A stretch of DNA of 64,000 nucleotides from Lichenicola sp965198575. GTDB taxonomy: Bacteria; Pseudomonadota; Alphaproteobacteria; Acetobacterales; Acetobacteraceae. The notes under the pieces are model-generated. The model was given only the letters and a program-made list of their open reading frames with translations. It ran no database searches and was not told the origin of the DNA. The stretch lies in assembly GCF_965198575.1 (NCBI RefSeq), contig NZ_OZ240671.1:62001-126000 (forward strand), in the 5' to 3' direction. Shown here piece by piece: positions 20,502 through 33,537 of the stretch; the first letter of the stretch is position 1; each line of letters opens with the position of its first letter. A program made the translations under genes and the position numbers.

Positions 20502-21788
20502 TCAGTCGCCGGCCATGCGGTCGGCGCTGTCGGCGACGCGCTCGATCACCGCACCGACACCGGAGAGCTTGCGCTCGACGGCCTCGTAGCCGCGGTCCAG
20601 GTGATACACCCGGTTCAGCACGGTCTCGCCCGAGGCGGCCAGGCCGGCCAGGATCAGCGAGAAGGAGGCGCGCAGGTCGGTCGCCATCACCGGTGCACCC
20701 GAGAGCGACGGCACGCCGCGGATGATTGCCGAGGCGCCGTGCACGTTGATGCGCGCACCCATGCGGTTGAGCTCGGGCACATGCATGAAGCGGTTCTCGA
20801 AGATCGTCTCGGTCATCATCGAGGCGCCCTCGGCGACCGAGAGCAGCGCCATGAACTGCGCCTGCATGTCGGTCGGGAAGCCCGGATAGGGCTCGGTCAT
20901 GATGTCGACGCCGACCAGCCGGCCGGAGCGGCGCACCCGCATCGCGTCGCCCTCCTGGGTGACCTCGACGCCGGCCTGCTCGAGCGAGCGCACCACGGCA
21001 CCGAGATGCGCCGCACGGCCACCCACCAGCCGCACGTCGCCGCCGGCGATGCCGACCGCGCAGGCGTAGGTGCCGCACTCGATGCGGTCCGACACGACGG
21101 AATGATGCGTGCCGTGCAGGCTCTTGACGCCGTCGATGACGATGGTGCCGGCGCCGTCATCGCTGATCCGGGCGCCCATCGACACCAGGCAGGCGATCAG
21201 GTCGCCGATCTCCGGCTCGCGGGCGGAATTGACGATCTCGGTGCGCCCCTGGGCCAGGGTGGCGGCCATCAGCAGGTTCTCGGTGGCGCCGACGGAGGCG
21301 AACGGCAGCACGATCTGGGTGCCGACGAGGCCACGCGGCGCGCGTGCGTCGATGTAGCCGCGCTCGAGTCGGATCTCCGCACCCAGCGCCTCGAGCCCCT
21401 TCAGGTGCATGTCGACCGGGCGGGTGCCGATGGCGCAGCCGCCGGGCAGGGAGACGCGCGCCTCGCCGCAGCGCGCCAGCAGCGGGCCCAGCACCAGGAT
21501 CGAGGCACGCATCTTCGACACGATGTCGTACGGCGCCTCGGTGTTGGTGATGTCGCCGCCGACCGAGATCGTGTGGCCGCTGTCGTCGACGTCCTCGACC
21601 GCGATGCCGTGGCCGGCGAGCAGCTGGCGCATCGTGGTGATGTCGTCGATTCGCGGCACGTTGCTCAGCACCACGCGCTCATGCGTCAGCAGACCGGCGA
21701 CGAGCAGCTTCAACGCCGAGTTCTTGGCGCCGCCGATCGGGATGTCGCCATGCAGCGGACGTCCGCCACGGATCAGGAATTTGTCCAT
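20502..21788 (-). CDS. murA: UDP-N-acetylglucosamine 1-carboxyvinyltransferase
   Basis: A 428-residue MurA, the cytoplasmic first committed enzyme of peptidoglycan synthesis, adding enolpyruvyl from PEP to UDP-GlcNAc. The opening motif IPIGGAKNSALKLL holds the catalytic Lys-Asn. The loop LPGGCAIGTRPVDMHL carries the fosfomycin-target cysteine (Cys118). TEPYPGFPTDMQAQFMAL holds the substrate-binding Asp. The length matches the family. The gene lies 58 bp downstream of dcd and may be co-transcribed with it. Confidence 0.97.
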   Translation of the reverse strand: MDKFLIRGGRPLHGDIPIGGAKNSALKLLVAGLLTHERVVLSNVPRIDDITTMRQLLAGHGIAVEDVDDSGHTISVGGDITNTEAPYDIVSKMRASILVLGPLLARCGEARVSLPGGCAIGTRPVDMHLKGLEALGAEIRLERGYIDARAPRGLVGTQIVLPFASVGATENLLMAATLAQGRTEIVNSAREPEIGDLIACLVSMGARISDDGAGTIVIDGVKSLHGTHHSVVSDRIECGTYACAVGIAGGDVRLVGGRAAHLGAVVRSLEQAGVEVTQEGDAMRVRRSGRLVGVDIMTEPYPGFPTDMQAQFMALLSVAEGASMMTETIFENRFMHVPELNRMGARINVHGASAIIRGVPSLSGAPVMATDLRASFSLILAGLAASGETVLNRVYHLDRGYEAVERKLSGVGAVIERVADSADRMAGD

Positions 21789-21845
21789 CGCTCAGGCGCT
21801 CTCCGGTTGGCAGGCTGTCACAGCAAGCGGCACGTATCGTGGACC

Positions 21846-22400
21846 TTACATGCGCGGCGGCGCGACGCCTCGCTGGCCCATGTACTTGCCGGCCTTGTCG
21901 GCATAGCTGATCTCGCACGGACCCGCACCCTGCAGGAACAGGAATTGGCAGATGCCCTCGTTGGCATAGATCCGCGCGGGCAGGGGCGTGGTGTTGCTGA
22001 TCTCGATCGTCACCTGGCCCTCCCACTCCGGCTCGAGCGGCGTCACGTTCACGATGATGCCGCAGCGCGCGTAGGTCGACTTGCCGAGACAGATCACCAG
22101 CACGTCGCGCGGGATGCGGAAATACTCGATGGTGTGGGCCAGCACGAAGCTGTTCGGCGGAATGATGCAGACGGGCAGGGTGCGCGAGACGAAGCTCTGC
22201 TCGCTGAAATTCTTCGGATCGACGATGACGCTGTCCACGTCTGTAAAGATCTTGAACTCGGACGCGACGCGCGCATCGTAGCCGTACGATGACAACCCAT
22301 AGCTGATGACGCCCTCGCGCTTCTGCGTCTCGACGAACGGCTCGATCATCGCGTGCTCGAGCGCCATCCGGCGGATCCAGCTATCGGGCATCACCGGCAT
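21846..22400 (-). CDS. dcd: dCTP deaminase
   Basis: A 184-residue trimeric dCTP deaminase producing dUTP for thymidylate synthesis. Visible motifs are SYGLSSYGYDARV, the phosphate-binding LGKSTYARCGI, the TPLEPEWEGQVTIEISNTTPLP segment with the catalytic Glu, and the C-terminal lid KYMGQRG. ATG 22400 is preceded by GGAGA at good distance; ATG 22391 is the alternative. Confidence 0.96.
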   Translation of the reverse strand: MPVMPDSWIRRMALEHAMIEPFVETQKREGVISYGLSSYGYDARVASEFKIFTDVDSVIVDPKNFSEQSFVSRTLPVCIIPPNSFVLAHTIEYFRIPRDVLVICLGKSTYARCGIIVNVTPLEPEWEGQVTIEISNTTPLPARIYANEGICQFLFLQGAGPCEISYADKAGKYMGQRGVAPPRM

Positions 22401-22518
22401 GAAACGGGTCTCCAGCACAATCCGGCCCGGCGCGTCCGGAACGATCCGGGCGATGGTGCCAGGCCGGTCGATGCACTCACCACTAGCCCGGCAGGCGACT
22501 CCCGGGCAATCGCCGCGT

Positions 22519-22773
22519 TCAGGCCGCACCGTCCGGGGGGTCCGTCGGGACATCGACCGCTGGGTCGGACCGGACATCTGCGGGGAGAGGCGGCGGCGCT
22601 GACGCTGCAGCATCCGACTCGGGCTGGCGCGCCCTGGTCTGCTGCTTGCGCCGGCGCAGGTTGTCGCGAAGCGCCGCGGCCTCACGCACGAGTCGCGCCT
22701 GGCGCTCGGCCTCGGCCCGCTCGGTCGGCCCCGATCTGCCCGGAGGTGATTGTGGATCGCGTCGGTCGGTCAT
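22519..22773 (-). CDS. Small charged protein of unknown function
   Basis: An 84-residue protein with a charged helical middle (AEAERQARLVREAAALRDNLRRRKQQTRAR) between two Pro-rich tails. Short Arg/Ala-rich proteins of this form are common in Rhodospirillales, but I cannot assign a function. No domain, signal peptide or membrane segment is visible. It lies 118 bp upstream of dcd on the same strand. Confidence 0.55.
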   Translation of the reverse strand: MTDRRDPQSPPGRSGPTERAEAERQARLVREAAALRDNLRRRKQQTRARQPESDAAASAPPPLPADVRSDPAVDVPTDPPDGAA

Positions 22774-23024
22774 CGTCCCGGGCCTGCCTGGTTGGCGGTC
22801 GCATGCGGCTCATCGCAAACCCCGCACGGTCGCGCAACCGTCGCCTGGCTCTGTCGTCGCAAGCGCAAGACCCGCGCAACGATCGGCTAGGATCGCGCTC
22901 TTGGGACAAGCCAGGATGGCGGGTGTGATGCCGCCGGTTCGAAACCATCGTTTCCGGGACTACGCGCAATTACGTTGCGGGATCGCATCGACACCCATGT
23001 TCCTCGAGCCCAAGGATGAACGCG

Positions 23025-23438
23025 ATGACCGATCCCGCTCCACAAGGCATTGCCGACCCGCTTGATCAGGCGCGTCAGACGGGTGGCCCGATGCGTCGCC
23101 GCTGCGTGCTCTCCGCCGGCATGGCGCTTGCTGCCCTGCTGCCCGGCTGCGCGTCCCTGAAGAGCGTCGGCGAGGCGACCGGCGTGCTCGACGCCGCCGG
23201 CGCGGTCAGCCTGTACGGAATCGCCAAGGGTGTGGCGGAGGTCGCGCTGATCGCCGACCCGGCCTTGACCTCGATCGTCAATGCGACCCTGGCCCTGGCC
23301 GCACCGCTGCTCGTCGCCATCCAGTCGGCCGGTCCGACCGCAACCACATCGGTGGCGGCGCTGATCGGCCAGTCGAACGCGTTGCTGCTGGCGACCGCCG
23401 GCGTCATCACGGTCACGCCGAACCGGATCGCTGCCTGA
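23025..23438 (+). CDS. Small predicted lipoprotein
   Basis: A 137-residue protein with an arginine-rich N-terminus (MRRRC), a hydrophobic stretch and a lipobox-like ALLPGC-AS, so lipidation at Cys about residue 46 is likely. The mature part is Ala/Val/Leu/Ser rich and predicted helical with no recognised domain. The start is set by AAGGA 8 nt upstream of ATG 23025; ATG 23016 overlaps that site. It sits alone next to tRNA-Thr. Confidence 0.7.
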   Translation: MTDPAPQGIADPLDQARQTGGPMRRRCVLSAGMALAALLPGCASLKSVGEATGVLDAAGAVSLYGIAKGVAEVALIADPALTSIVNATLALAAPLLVAIQSAGPTATTSVAALIGQSNALLLATAGVITVTPNRIAA

Positions 23439-23468
23439 CAGCCGGTGGTCCGTCGGACGTGGTTCGGA

Positions 23469-23543
<75 letters not shown>

Positions 23544-23614
23544 GGACCGCCGGACGTCGCGCGCTTCCTAGCTTCTCGCCTGCCGAGCCGCAAGAGCCTT
23601 CGCGGAGGCCGCCC

Positions 23615-24250
23615 TCATGAACGCGGCAGACCGACCGGTGCCGCGGCGGCATAGCTGTTCAGGAACAGCCGCACCGCACCGCCGACCACCAGGTCGATCT
23701 CTTCCTGAGACGTCTCGGTGACCAGCAGCAGGCGACGCTTCATGCCGAAGCGGGTCTGGCACAGGGCGAAGAACTGCTCGGCGGCAAAGGTCGGATCCGA
23801 CGGCTGCAACCGGCCGGCCTGCATCTCCTGGCCGAGCCAGTCCGACATGTAGGCGAGCGCCGTCTGCGGCCCGGTCTGCCAGAAGATCTGCGCCAGATGC
23901 GGGAACTTGCCCGCTTCGGACACCACGATCCGGAACAGCACCAGGCTGTCCGGCGAGAGGATCAGCGCGGCCATGCGCTGGCCGATCCGGTTCAGCGTCA
24001 CCGCGAGCTCTTCCTGCTCGCAGACCGGCTCGAAGACCTGGATCAGGCTGGCGCAGGCCTGCTCGACGAAGGCCGCGAACAGCTCCGATTTGCTGGTGAA
24101 ATAATTATAGAGCGTGCCCTTGGAGACGGCCGCGCGCAGCGCGATGCGCGACATGCTGGCACCCTCGTAGCCGCATTCGGTGAACACGATCTCCGCACCA
24201 TGGATGATCTGGCGCCGCTTGGAGGCAGGGTGTTCGTCCGGTTCCGCCAT
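23615..24250 (-). CDS. TetR family transcriptional regulator
   Basis: A 211-residue repressor. The N-terminal helix-turn-helix spans about residues 15-60 (IIHGAEIVFTECGYEGASMSRIA, then VSKGTLYNYFTSKSELFAAF), the TetR pattern. The C-terminal ligand domain (TetR_C-like, with MAALILSPDSLVLFRIVVSEA) resembles regulators of RND efflux. ATG 24250 follows a GAGG site. It is divergent from the NodT-like gene, with a palindromic operator between them, and probably controls both. Confidence 0.92.
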   Translation of the reverse strand: MAEPDEHPASKRRQIIHGAEIVFTECGYEGASMSRIALRAAVSKGTLYNYFTSKSELFAAFVEQACASLIQVFEPVCEQEELAVTLNRIGQRMAALILSPDSLVLFRIVVSEAGKFPHLAQIFWQTGPQTALAYMSDWLGQEMQAGRLQPSDPTFAAEQFFALCQTRFGMKRRLLLVTETSQEEIDLVVGGAVRLFLNSYAAAAPVGLPRS

Positions 24251-24360
24251 GGCGAGCCTCTGGTGACGCGTTGACGGCCCGGCAACCTCCGGCCCGGTCG
24301 CACGGGTGGGGTTTCGCGGGTGCAGCGTTGACGGCCCGAGCAAAGCAGATACTGTCGGCT

Positions 24361-24366
24361 TGTCAA
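24361..24366 (-). promoter_or_regulatory. Consensus -35 element, likely tetR promoter
   Basis: TTGACA on the minus strand directly abuts the palindromic operator (24368-24390). A matching -10 about 16-17 nt downstream is weak (TTTGCT or TTGCTC). Operator occupancy would block this site. Confidence 0.35.
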
Positions 24367-24367
24367 C

Positions 24368-24390
24368 GCTGACCGAACCGGTCGGTCAGC
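24368..24390. promoter_or_regulatory. TetR-type operator palindrome
   Basis: The arms GCTGACCGA and TCGGTCAGC are perfect 9-nt inverted repeats around a 5-nt centre. GACCGA/TCGGTC half-sites are classic for TetR-family repressors of efflux genes. It lies in the divergent gap between the regulator and the NodT-like gene, ~100 bp from each start. Confidence 0.7.
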
Positions 24391-24491
24391 GCGGGTCGAA
24401 GAGCGACGACATGGTCGGCAGGCGGGCAGCGTCGGCCTTGGCGTCGCGGCACCCGCAAGGGCATGTATGGCCCGGCGACAGGAGCGGCCCG

Positions 24492-26120
24492 ATGGCGAGC
24501 AGACCCAGGTTGCAGGCAGCCCTCGTCGGCGCCGCGTTTATCGTATCCGGCTGCACGGTCGGGCCGGACTTCAAGCGGCCCAGCCTGTGGTCGCCGGGCA
24601 GCTGGACGGCCGACCATCCGGGCCAGGCCGGGCCGTCGCTTGCGGGGAACCGGCCGGCGCCGATAGCCAGCCTGCCCGATCCGTCGGCGCCGGATCCGCA
24701 CTGGTGGGACATCTTCCACGATCCGGAGCTGTCAGCGCTCGAGGCGCGTGCGGCCCGCAGCAACCTCAATGTCCGGCTGGCGACGGCGCGGCTGGCGGAG
24801 AGCCGGGCGCAGCTGCGCATCACCGGGGCAGCGCAGTACCCCACCCTCAACGGCACCGGCAGCTACAGCCGCACCCAGATCAGCGACAAGCTGATCCAGC
24901 GCGGATTGAGCAATGGCGTAGGCGAGCTGCCGAACACCGGCTCGATCGTGAGCGGCTCGACCCTGAACAGCATCCGCGACTATGCCGGCGAGGTGACGGT
25001 CCCGCCGGTCGATCTATGGGAAGACGGCATCGACGCATCGTGGGAGCTCGATCTCTGGGGGCGGGTGCGGCGGCAGGTCGAGGCGGCGCATGCGACCCTC
25101 GTGGCGTCCGCTGAGGACCGGCGCTCGACACTGATTGCAGAGCTGGCCGAGGTCGCCCGCGACTACATGATGCTGCGCGGCACCCAGGCGCAGCTGGCGA
25201 TCGCCATCGCCAACCAGAAGACCGCCGAGCAGAGCGTCACGCTGACCAGGCAGCGCTTCGTCGGCGGCCTGACCAGCGAGCTCGACGTGCAGAACGCGCT
25301 GCAGCAGCTCGACATCACCACCGCCGCGATCCCCAACGACGAGCAGCAGGTGGCGCAGCAGATCAACGCGCTGAGCCTGCTGCTGGGCGAGCCGCCGCAG
25401 GCGCTGCGGGCGGAGCTGGAAACCGCCGCCCCGGTGCCGCCGGTGCCGCCGCGGGTGCCGATCGGCATCCCGTCGGAGCTTGCGCGGCGGCGTCCGGATA
25501 TCCGCGAGGCGGAGGCCAGGCTGCATGCGGCAACGGCGACCGTGGGGGTGGCGGTGGCGTCGTTCTATCCGAGCGTCACCCTGACCGGAGCGCTGAACTT
25601 CCAGACGCTGTCGTTCCGCGATCTCGCCTTCTGGTCGGCGGCTGCATATAATTTCGGGCCGTCGATCACCCTGCCGATCTTCGAGGGCGGCCGTTTGCGC
25701 GGGCAGCTGCAGCTCGACAAGGCGCAGCAGACGGAGGCGGCGATCAGCTACCAGCAGACCGTGCTGGGTGCCTGGCACGACGTCGACAACGCGCTGGTGG
25801 CATTTGCGGCCGAACAGCGCCGGCATGACCAGCTCGTGGAAGCGGGCAGGGCGGCCGACCGGGCACTGACCCTTGCGCGCGAGCAATACACGCATGGGCT
25901 GGATACCTTCCTGAACGTGCTGGATGCCGAGCGCACCTTGCTGTCGGCGCAACAGCAGCTATCGGCCAGCACGACGACGGAATCCGCCAATCTGGTGCAG
26001 CTCTACACGGCGCTCGGCGGCGGCTGGGAGACGATTTTTCCGTCCGTCGGTCATGACGGCGACCTGAAGGCCGTGGCGTCCGGAAGCACGCTGCCGGCAG
26101 AACCAGCGCAAGGCGGTTAG
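24492..26120 (+). CDS. NodT/OprM-type outer membrane efflux lipoprotein
   Basis: A 542-residue TolC-like outer membrane factor. A signal peptide ends in a lipobox (IVSGC), with Cys at about residue 20 for lipidation. The first OEP domain follows HWWDIFHDPELSALEARAARSN, and the ELARRRPDIREAEARLHAATA motif typical of NodT marks the second repeat. It would form the trans-outer-membrane channel of a tripartite pump. A GGAG site lies 7 nt before ATG 24492. Unusually, no adaptor or inner-membrane pump gene is nearby; the rrn operon follows directly. Confidence 0.93.
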   Translation: MASRPRLQAALVGAAFIVSGCTVGPDFKRPSLWSPGSWTADHPGQAGPSLAGNRPAPIASLPDPSAPDPHWWDIFHDPELSALEARAARSNLNVRLATARLAESRAQLRITGAAQYPTLNGTGSYSRTQISDKLIQRGLSNGVGELPNTGSIVSGSTLNSIRDYAGEVTVPPVDLWEDGIDASWELDLWGRVRRQVEAAHATLVASAEDRRSTLIAELAEVARDYMMLRGTQAQLAIAIANQKTAEQSVTLTRQRFVGGLTSELDVQNALQQLDITTAAIPNDEQQVAQQINALSLLLGEPPQALRAELETAAPVPPVPPRVPIGIPSELARRRPDIREAEARLHAATATVGVAVASFYPSVTLTGALNFQTLSFRDLAFWSAAAYNFGPSITLPIFEGGRLRGQLQLDKAQQTEAAISYQQTVLGAWHDVDNALVAFAAEQRRHDQLVEAGRAADRALTLAREQYTHGLDTFLNVLDAERTLLSAQQQLSASTTTESANLVQLYTALGGGWETIFPSVGHDGDLKAVASGSTLPAEPAQGG

Positions 26121-26573
26121 GGCGGCGCGGATGCATTTTCTGGTTGACGAGCATCGGCGACGCGCCTAAATCCCCCTCACCGCAGCGATTGGCGGGACGG
26201 GCTTCGGCTCTTCCCTGGCTTTGCTGTCTCCTCCGCTCTCAGGCTGGGGCCTCCGCACGAAAGTCCGGAGGGGCAGTTCATTGACAGTTAAATCTGGATG
26301 GAAGGGATATGTTGGCGGTGCTCTGCCTATGCTTTGGTGTAGGTTGGTATTAGGTTTGATTGGTCTGGGGGATGTTTCTGGGCTTTGATTGACTTGGTGC
26401 TATTTGGGGTATGCTGCTGATGTATTCTTTTTATGCGTAAGCAGTAGTTTCGAATAGCTTTATGCTTGTGGGTTTGGATGGCTTTTGGGTTGTTCGAGCT
26501 GATGGGTGATTGAGTTGATGAGGGTTTAGGATCTGTTTGTTTGGCATTTGGCTTTCGGGCTGGGTGTTGGATG
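26121..26573 (+). promoter_or_regulatory. rrn leader and promoter region
   Basis: No gene is seen in these 453 bp. A hairpin CCTCCG/CGGAGG (26250-26255 with 26266-26271) stands before the leader. From ~26290 onward the plus strand becomes GT-rich and C-poor, unlike the flanking coding DNA. Positions 26300-26321 form the left arm of the 16S processing stem. Because that arm must be transcribed, the main promoter should lie upstream of 26300. TTGACA at 26281 is tempting, but its -10 would fall inside the arm. Confidence 0.55.
26300..26321 (+). other. Left arm of 16S rRNA processing stem
   Basis: This 22-nt segment (GGAAGGGATATGTTGGCGGT plus GC) is complementary to 28205-28226 beyond the 3' end of 16S, with a single G-U pair. 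Such long stems flanking 16S are the RNase III substrate in rRNA maturation. Confidence 0.75.
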
Positions 26574-28070
<1,497 letters not shown>

Positions 28071-28204
28071 AAGGATGCGGTCTGACGATGATGTGGGTAA
28101 CTGCATTGTCTTGGATTGCTCCGTAAAAGTCCTTCGTTGGATCAGCGAAGGCGCAGCTCAGAGGGTCATTCTCTGATACGGGTTGGAGGTTTCCTCTGGC
28201 CTTG

Positions 28205-28226
28205 GCACCGTCAACATATCCCTTCC
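28205..28226 (+). other. Right arm of 16S rRNA processing stem
   Basis: Complementary to 26300-26321 over 22 nt. It lies between the 16S 3' end and tRNA-Ile, as expected for the RNase III stem. Confidence 0.75.
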
Positions 28227-28274
28227 TTTTATGATGACCTGTTCGGGCCACCGGCGAGAGCTGGGTGCTTTTGT

Positions 28275-28351
<77 letters not shown>

Positions 28352-28365
28352 CCGTTTGCCGGTTT

Positions 28366-28441
28366 GGGGGCGTAGCTCAGCTGGGAGAGCACCTGCTTTG
28401 CAAGCAGGGGGTCGTCGGTTCGATCCCGTCCGCCTCCACCA
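28366..28441 (+). tRNA. tRNA-Ala(TGC)
   Basis: The second spacer tRNA. The acceptor GGGGGCG pairs with CGCCTCC (one G-U), the anticodon stem CCTGC/GCAGG has loop TTTGCAA (anticodon TGC), the T-arm is GGTTCGATCCC and CCA is encoded. Confidence 0.97.
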
Positions 28442-28785
28442 TGATCGGTGTTGAGAGGATGTGGGTTGGTCATCATGGAAGGGATCCTGATCGGATCTCA
28501 TGGTTGCACGAGGCGCGGATGCGTCGGTGCGATGCATGGGTATCTGGTATTTGTTGTGTTCATTGTCAGTGTGAAGAGGTTGGTGCGTTTCTGGACGTAC
28601 CGTGATCCGGGTTGGTCTGACCCGTATGCGCGAGAGCGTATGCGTTAAGGATCACGGGGCTACGGTCAGAGACGTTTGTATATGTGTTAGTCGTAGTAAA
28701 GTTGTGCGAGATGTTCTGCAGTCAAAGAACCTCCTTAAACAAATGCTCAATGCAATTGTTGTGGGTGGTTTCTGTGCATGTGGGG
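28442..28785 (+). other. 16S-23S spacer, tRNA-Ala to 23S
   Basis: A 344-bp GT-rich, C-poor spacer with no gene. Its end (28758-28783) is the left arm of the 23S processing stem. The low C content on the plus strand mirrors the CA-rich strand after 23S, consistent with the two pairing. Confidence 0.6.
28758..28783 (+). other. Left arm of 23S rRNA processing stem
   Basis: These 26 nt pair with 31557-31582 downstream of 23S without a gap: 23 Watson-Crick and three G-U pairs. Position and form fit the RNase III processing stalk of 23S. Confidence 0.75.
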
Positions 28786-31527
<2,742 letters not shown>

Positions 31528-31556
31528 CACATCCGGCTCCGTCAAACGAGCCAAAA

Positions 31557-31582
31557 CCACATGCATAGAAATCATCCACAAC
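31557..31582 (+). other. Right arm of 23S rRNA processing stem
   Basis: Pairs with 28758-28783. It lies in the CA-rich 23S-5S spacer, ~30 nt after the 23S end. Confidence 0.75.
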
Positions 31583-31665
31583 ACCACAACGACACCACAC
31601 ACACATACAAACGCACGCACCAACCCCACACGTCCTACACACCGGCTCACCCGGGTGTGCTGGAC

Positions 31666-31784
31666 GACCTGGTGGCCATGGCGGGGAATGATCCACCCGA
31701 TCCCATCCCGAACTCGGCCGTGAAAACCCCCAGCGCCTATGATACTGCGTCTTAAGACGCGGGAAAGTCGGTCGCCGCCAGGTC
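31666..31784 (+). rRNA. rrf: 5S ribosomal RNA
   Basis: A ~119-nt 5S gene. The ends GACCTGG and CCAGGTC pair as helix I. The conserved GATCCCATCCCGAACTCGG and GCGCCTATGATACTGC segments are present. Flanking bases TGGA/TCCA extend the stem. Confidence 0.95.
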
Positions 31785-31814
31785 TTCCAACACACCACAC
31801 AACACCATCACCCA

Positions 31815-31891
<77 letters not shown>

Positions 31892-31919
31892 CCTTCGGCG
31901 AACACACACCAAGCTCGAA

Positions 31920-31949
31920 AGCGGCGTCTCCCGAAAGGGAGACGCCGCT
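31920..31949 (+). terminator. rrn operon terminator
   Basis: A perfect 13-bp stem (AGCGGCGTCTCCC with GGGAGACGCCGCT) closes a GAAA tetraloop and is followed by a T-containing stretch (GCTTTGCGTTGT). It lies 28 bp after tRNA-fMet and is the strongest hairpin I see in the window. Confidence 0.88.
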
Positions 31950-32213
31950 GCTTTGCGTTGTACGCTCCGACGATCTGGCTAGCTGCAGCATCGCAGCTAT
32001 ATTGCCAGCTGCTTCCAGCTTGACGGAGAGCTCGAGCCGACGGGTCTCCAGCGTCGTCAGCTGATCCTGCAGCCCGGCCGCGCGGAAGCCATCCGAGATC
32101 GCATCGATCAGTCCCTTGAGCTTGCGCTCGACTTTCAGCAATTCGCTGCCAACCGCGGCGCGTCCGGCTGACGCATCGACCTGGGCATGCTTCCACGCCT
32201 CGATGAAGGCGGC
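31950..32213 (-). pseudogene. Remnant of serine site-specific recombinase (C-terminal part)
   Basis: The minus-strand frame reads AAFIEAWKHAQVDASAGRA, then ELLKVERKLKGLIDAISDGFR and DQLTTLETRRLELSVKLEAA. This matches the coiled-coil region after the zinc ribbon of large serine recombinases. The N-terminal catalytic half is missing. The 5' side is cut at ~32213 by an IS66 remnant, and the 3' side runs into the rrn terminator. It is a relic of an integrated element that used this chromosomal position. Confidence 0.65.
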
Positions 32214-32860
32214 CGGTGGACGGCTATGCCGGGTTCGAGGCGTTGGCGGACAAGGGCACCGTCACCCCTGCCGCGTGCTGGGCCCATGCCCGGCGGAAGT
32301 TCTTCGAGCTTCACGAGGCGGGCTCGCCGATCGCCACCGAGGCGGTACAGCGGATCGGCGAGCTCTACGAGATCGAGGCGACGATCCGGGGGCGGCCGCC
32401 GGACGAGCGGCTACAGGTTCGCCAGAAACACACCAGGCCGCTGGTCGAGGCTCTCCAGGCCTGGCTGAACCTGCAGCTCTCGCGTCTGCCGGGTCGCTCG
32501 CGCCTGGCCGAGGCGATCCGCTACGCGCTGGGGTGATGGTCCGCGCTGGCCCGGTTCCTGGATGATGGGCGCATCGACCTGGACACGAACCCGGTCGAGC
32601 GGGCGATCCGACCGATTGCCCTGGGCCGTAAGAATAGCTTGTTCGCTGGCAGCGAGGGTGGTGCTGGCCGCTGGGCGATCGTGGCGTCCCTTGGTCGAGA
32701 CGCCAGGCTCAATGGCCTTGAGCCTTTTGCATGGTTGCGCGACAGCCTGACGATGATGGTCAACGGCCATCAGGCAAGCCCTCTCGATGACCTGCTGCCC
32801 TGGTCAGGTCAAGCGGGTTACACCGGAGATCCGCAGCAAGCAGCCGTTGCCGCCTCCTAA
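32214..32860 (+). pseudogene. IS66-family transposase remnant (C-terminal half, internal stop)
   Basis: The frame VDGYAGFEALADKG, then CWAHARRKFFELHEA, is the IS66 TnpC catalytic core. It continues to an in-frame TGA at 32534-32536, where an Arg codon is normal, and resumes as WSALARFLDDGRIDLDTNPVERAIRP and LNGLEPFAWLRDSL to LLPW. The first half of the transposase, TnpA/TnpB and inverted repeats are not seen. The copy is dead both by truncation and by the nonsense codon. Confidence 0.85.
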
Positions 32861-33084
32861 CGAAGCGCCATCGAGTCAGGCCCTGTAACCTCCAGCCAAT
32901 TGTCGATCCCTAGATAGGAGGATATCAGTTCGAGCAGGACACTGGAGTTCATGACCGCGGCTTCCGGAAATATCACATTCATTCCGGTGACGCCGCTCTT
33001 CCAGGTCAGTCCATCACGAACTTCAACCTGTAATACTCTCTCGCACTTGAACGCCGTTACTACCTGCCAAGGCTCCCCTTGAGC
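32857..33084 (-). pseudogene. Possible gene fragment of unknown family
   Basis: A minus-strand open frame without a usable start reads EPWQVVTAFKCERVLQVEV, then SGVTGMNVIFPEAAVMNSSV and LGIDNWLEVTGPDSMALR before TAG. The composition is protein-like and unlike the antisense frames around it. An in-frame TAG at its 5' side cuts it off. It adjoins the IS66 remnant, so it may be the tail of a gene broken by that insertion. Confidence 0.35.
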
Positions 33085-33327
33085 CTATAGCAGCCTTCAA
33101 TAAAGGGCATGTCGTTCGACATGACCAAATCCCAAGTTATCTCCGCGATCACGATTTTACGGCGACAAGGCGGGATTGACTGGAAGCTTCGCTACAAGAC
33201 AAGGCGGCGCATCCTTAATGCTCTGGATCCAGCGGTAGCATGTCAAGGTGCTGATGCCGTTCGCTTACGGATAGACCAGAAACGGAAGCGGATGTCAGCG
33301 TGTAGTCGTCAACTGCATACGGGCAAG
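33085..33327. other. Non-coding stretch downstream of the IS remnant
   Basis: The base composition here is less GC-rich than the chromosome average of the window. I see no gene, repeat or convincing hairpin; a short plus-strand open frame here shows no recognisable protein features. Confidence 0.4.
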
Positions 33328-33537
33328 TCAGCTTGTCGAGCGTTGCTTCCGGAACATTGTGGCGGCCCGGGAAAGCGAAACCAATCCGAAGGACGAGAGG
33401 ACCGAAAGCTTGACCATCTGCCCGCTGCTGGCCTCCCCCGCCAGCCACCGAGGGAAGGTGCCCAACCAAGCCAGCGAGAGCCCGACGATCACTGCGGAGA
33501 CCGCAAGGAGCATGAACGTCTTCCTGATGATCGACAT
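33328..33537 (-). CDS. Small membrane protein
   Basis: A 69-residue protein. Residues ~5-28 (RKTFMLLAVSAVIVGLSLAW) form a membrane span; a second, weaker hydrophobic part (MVKLSVLSSFGLVSL) follows. The basic N-terminus and basic C-terminus flank the spans. The GGGAG site at 33544-33548 lies 6 nt before ATG 33537 and supports translation. It is the last minus-strand gene of the copper island. The family is not recognised. Confidence 0.5.
   Translation of the reverse strand: MSIIRKTFMLLAVSAVIVGLSLAWLGTFPRWLAGEASSGQMVKLSVLSSFGLVSLSRAATMFRKQRSTS

Noticed and set aside
26281..26310. TTGACA-18-GGATAT as the rrn promoter
   Set aside because: The -10 would lie inside the left arm of the 16S processing stem, so transcription from it would lose part of a 22-nt stem that is far too long to be chance.
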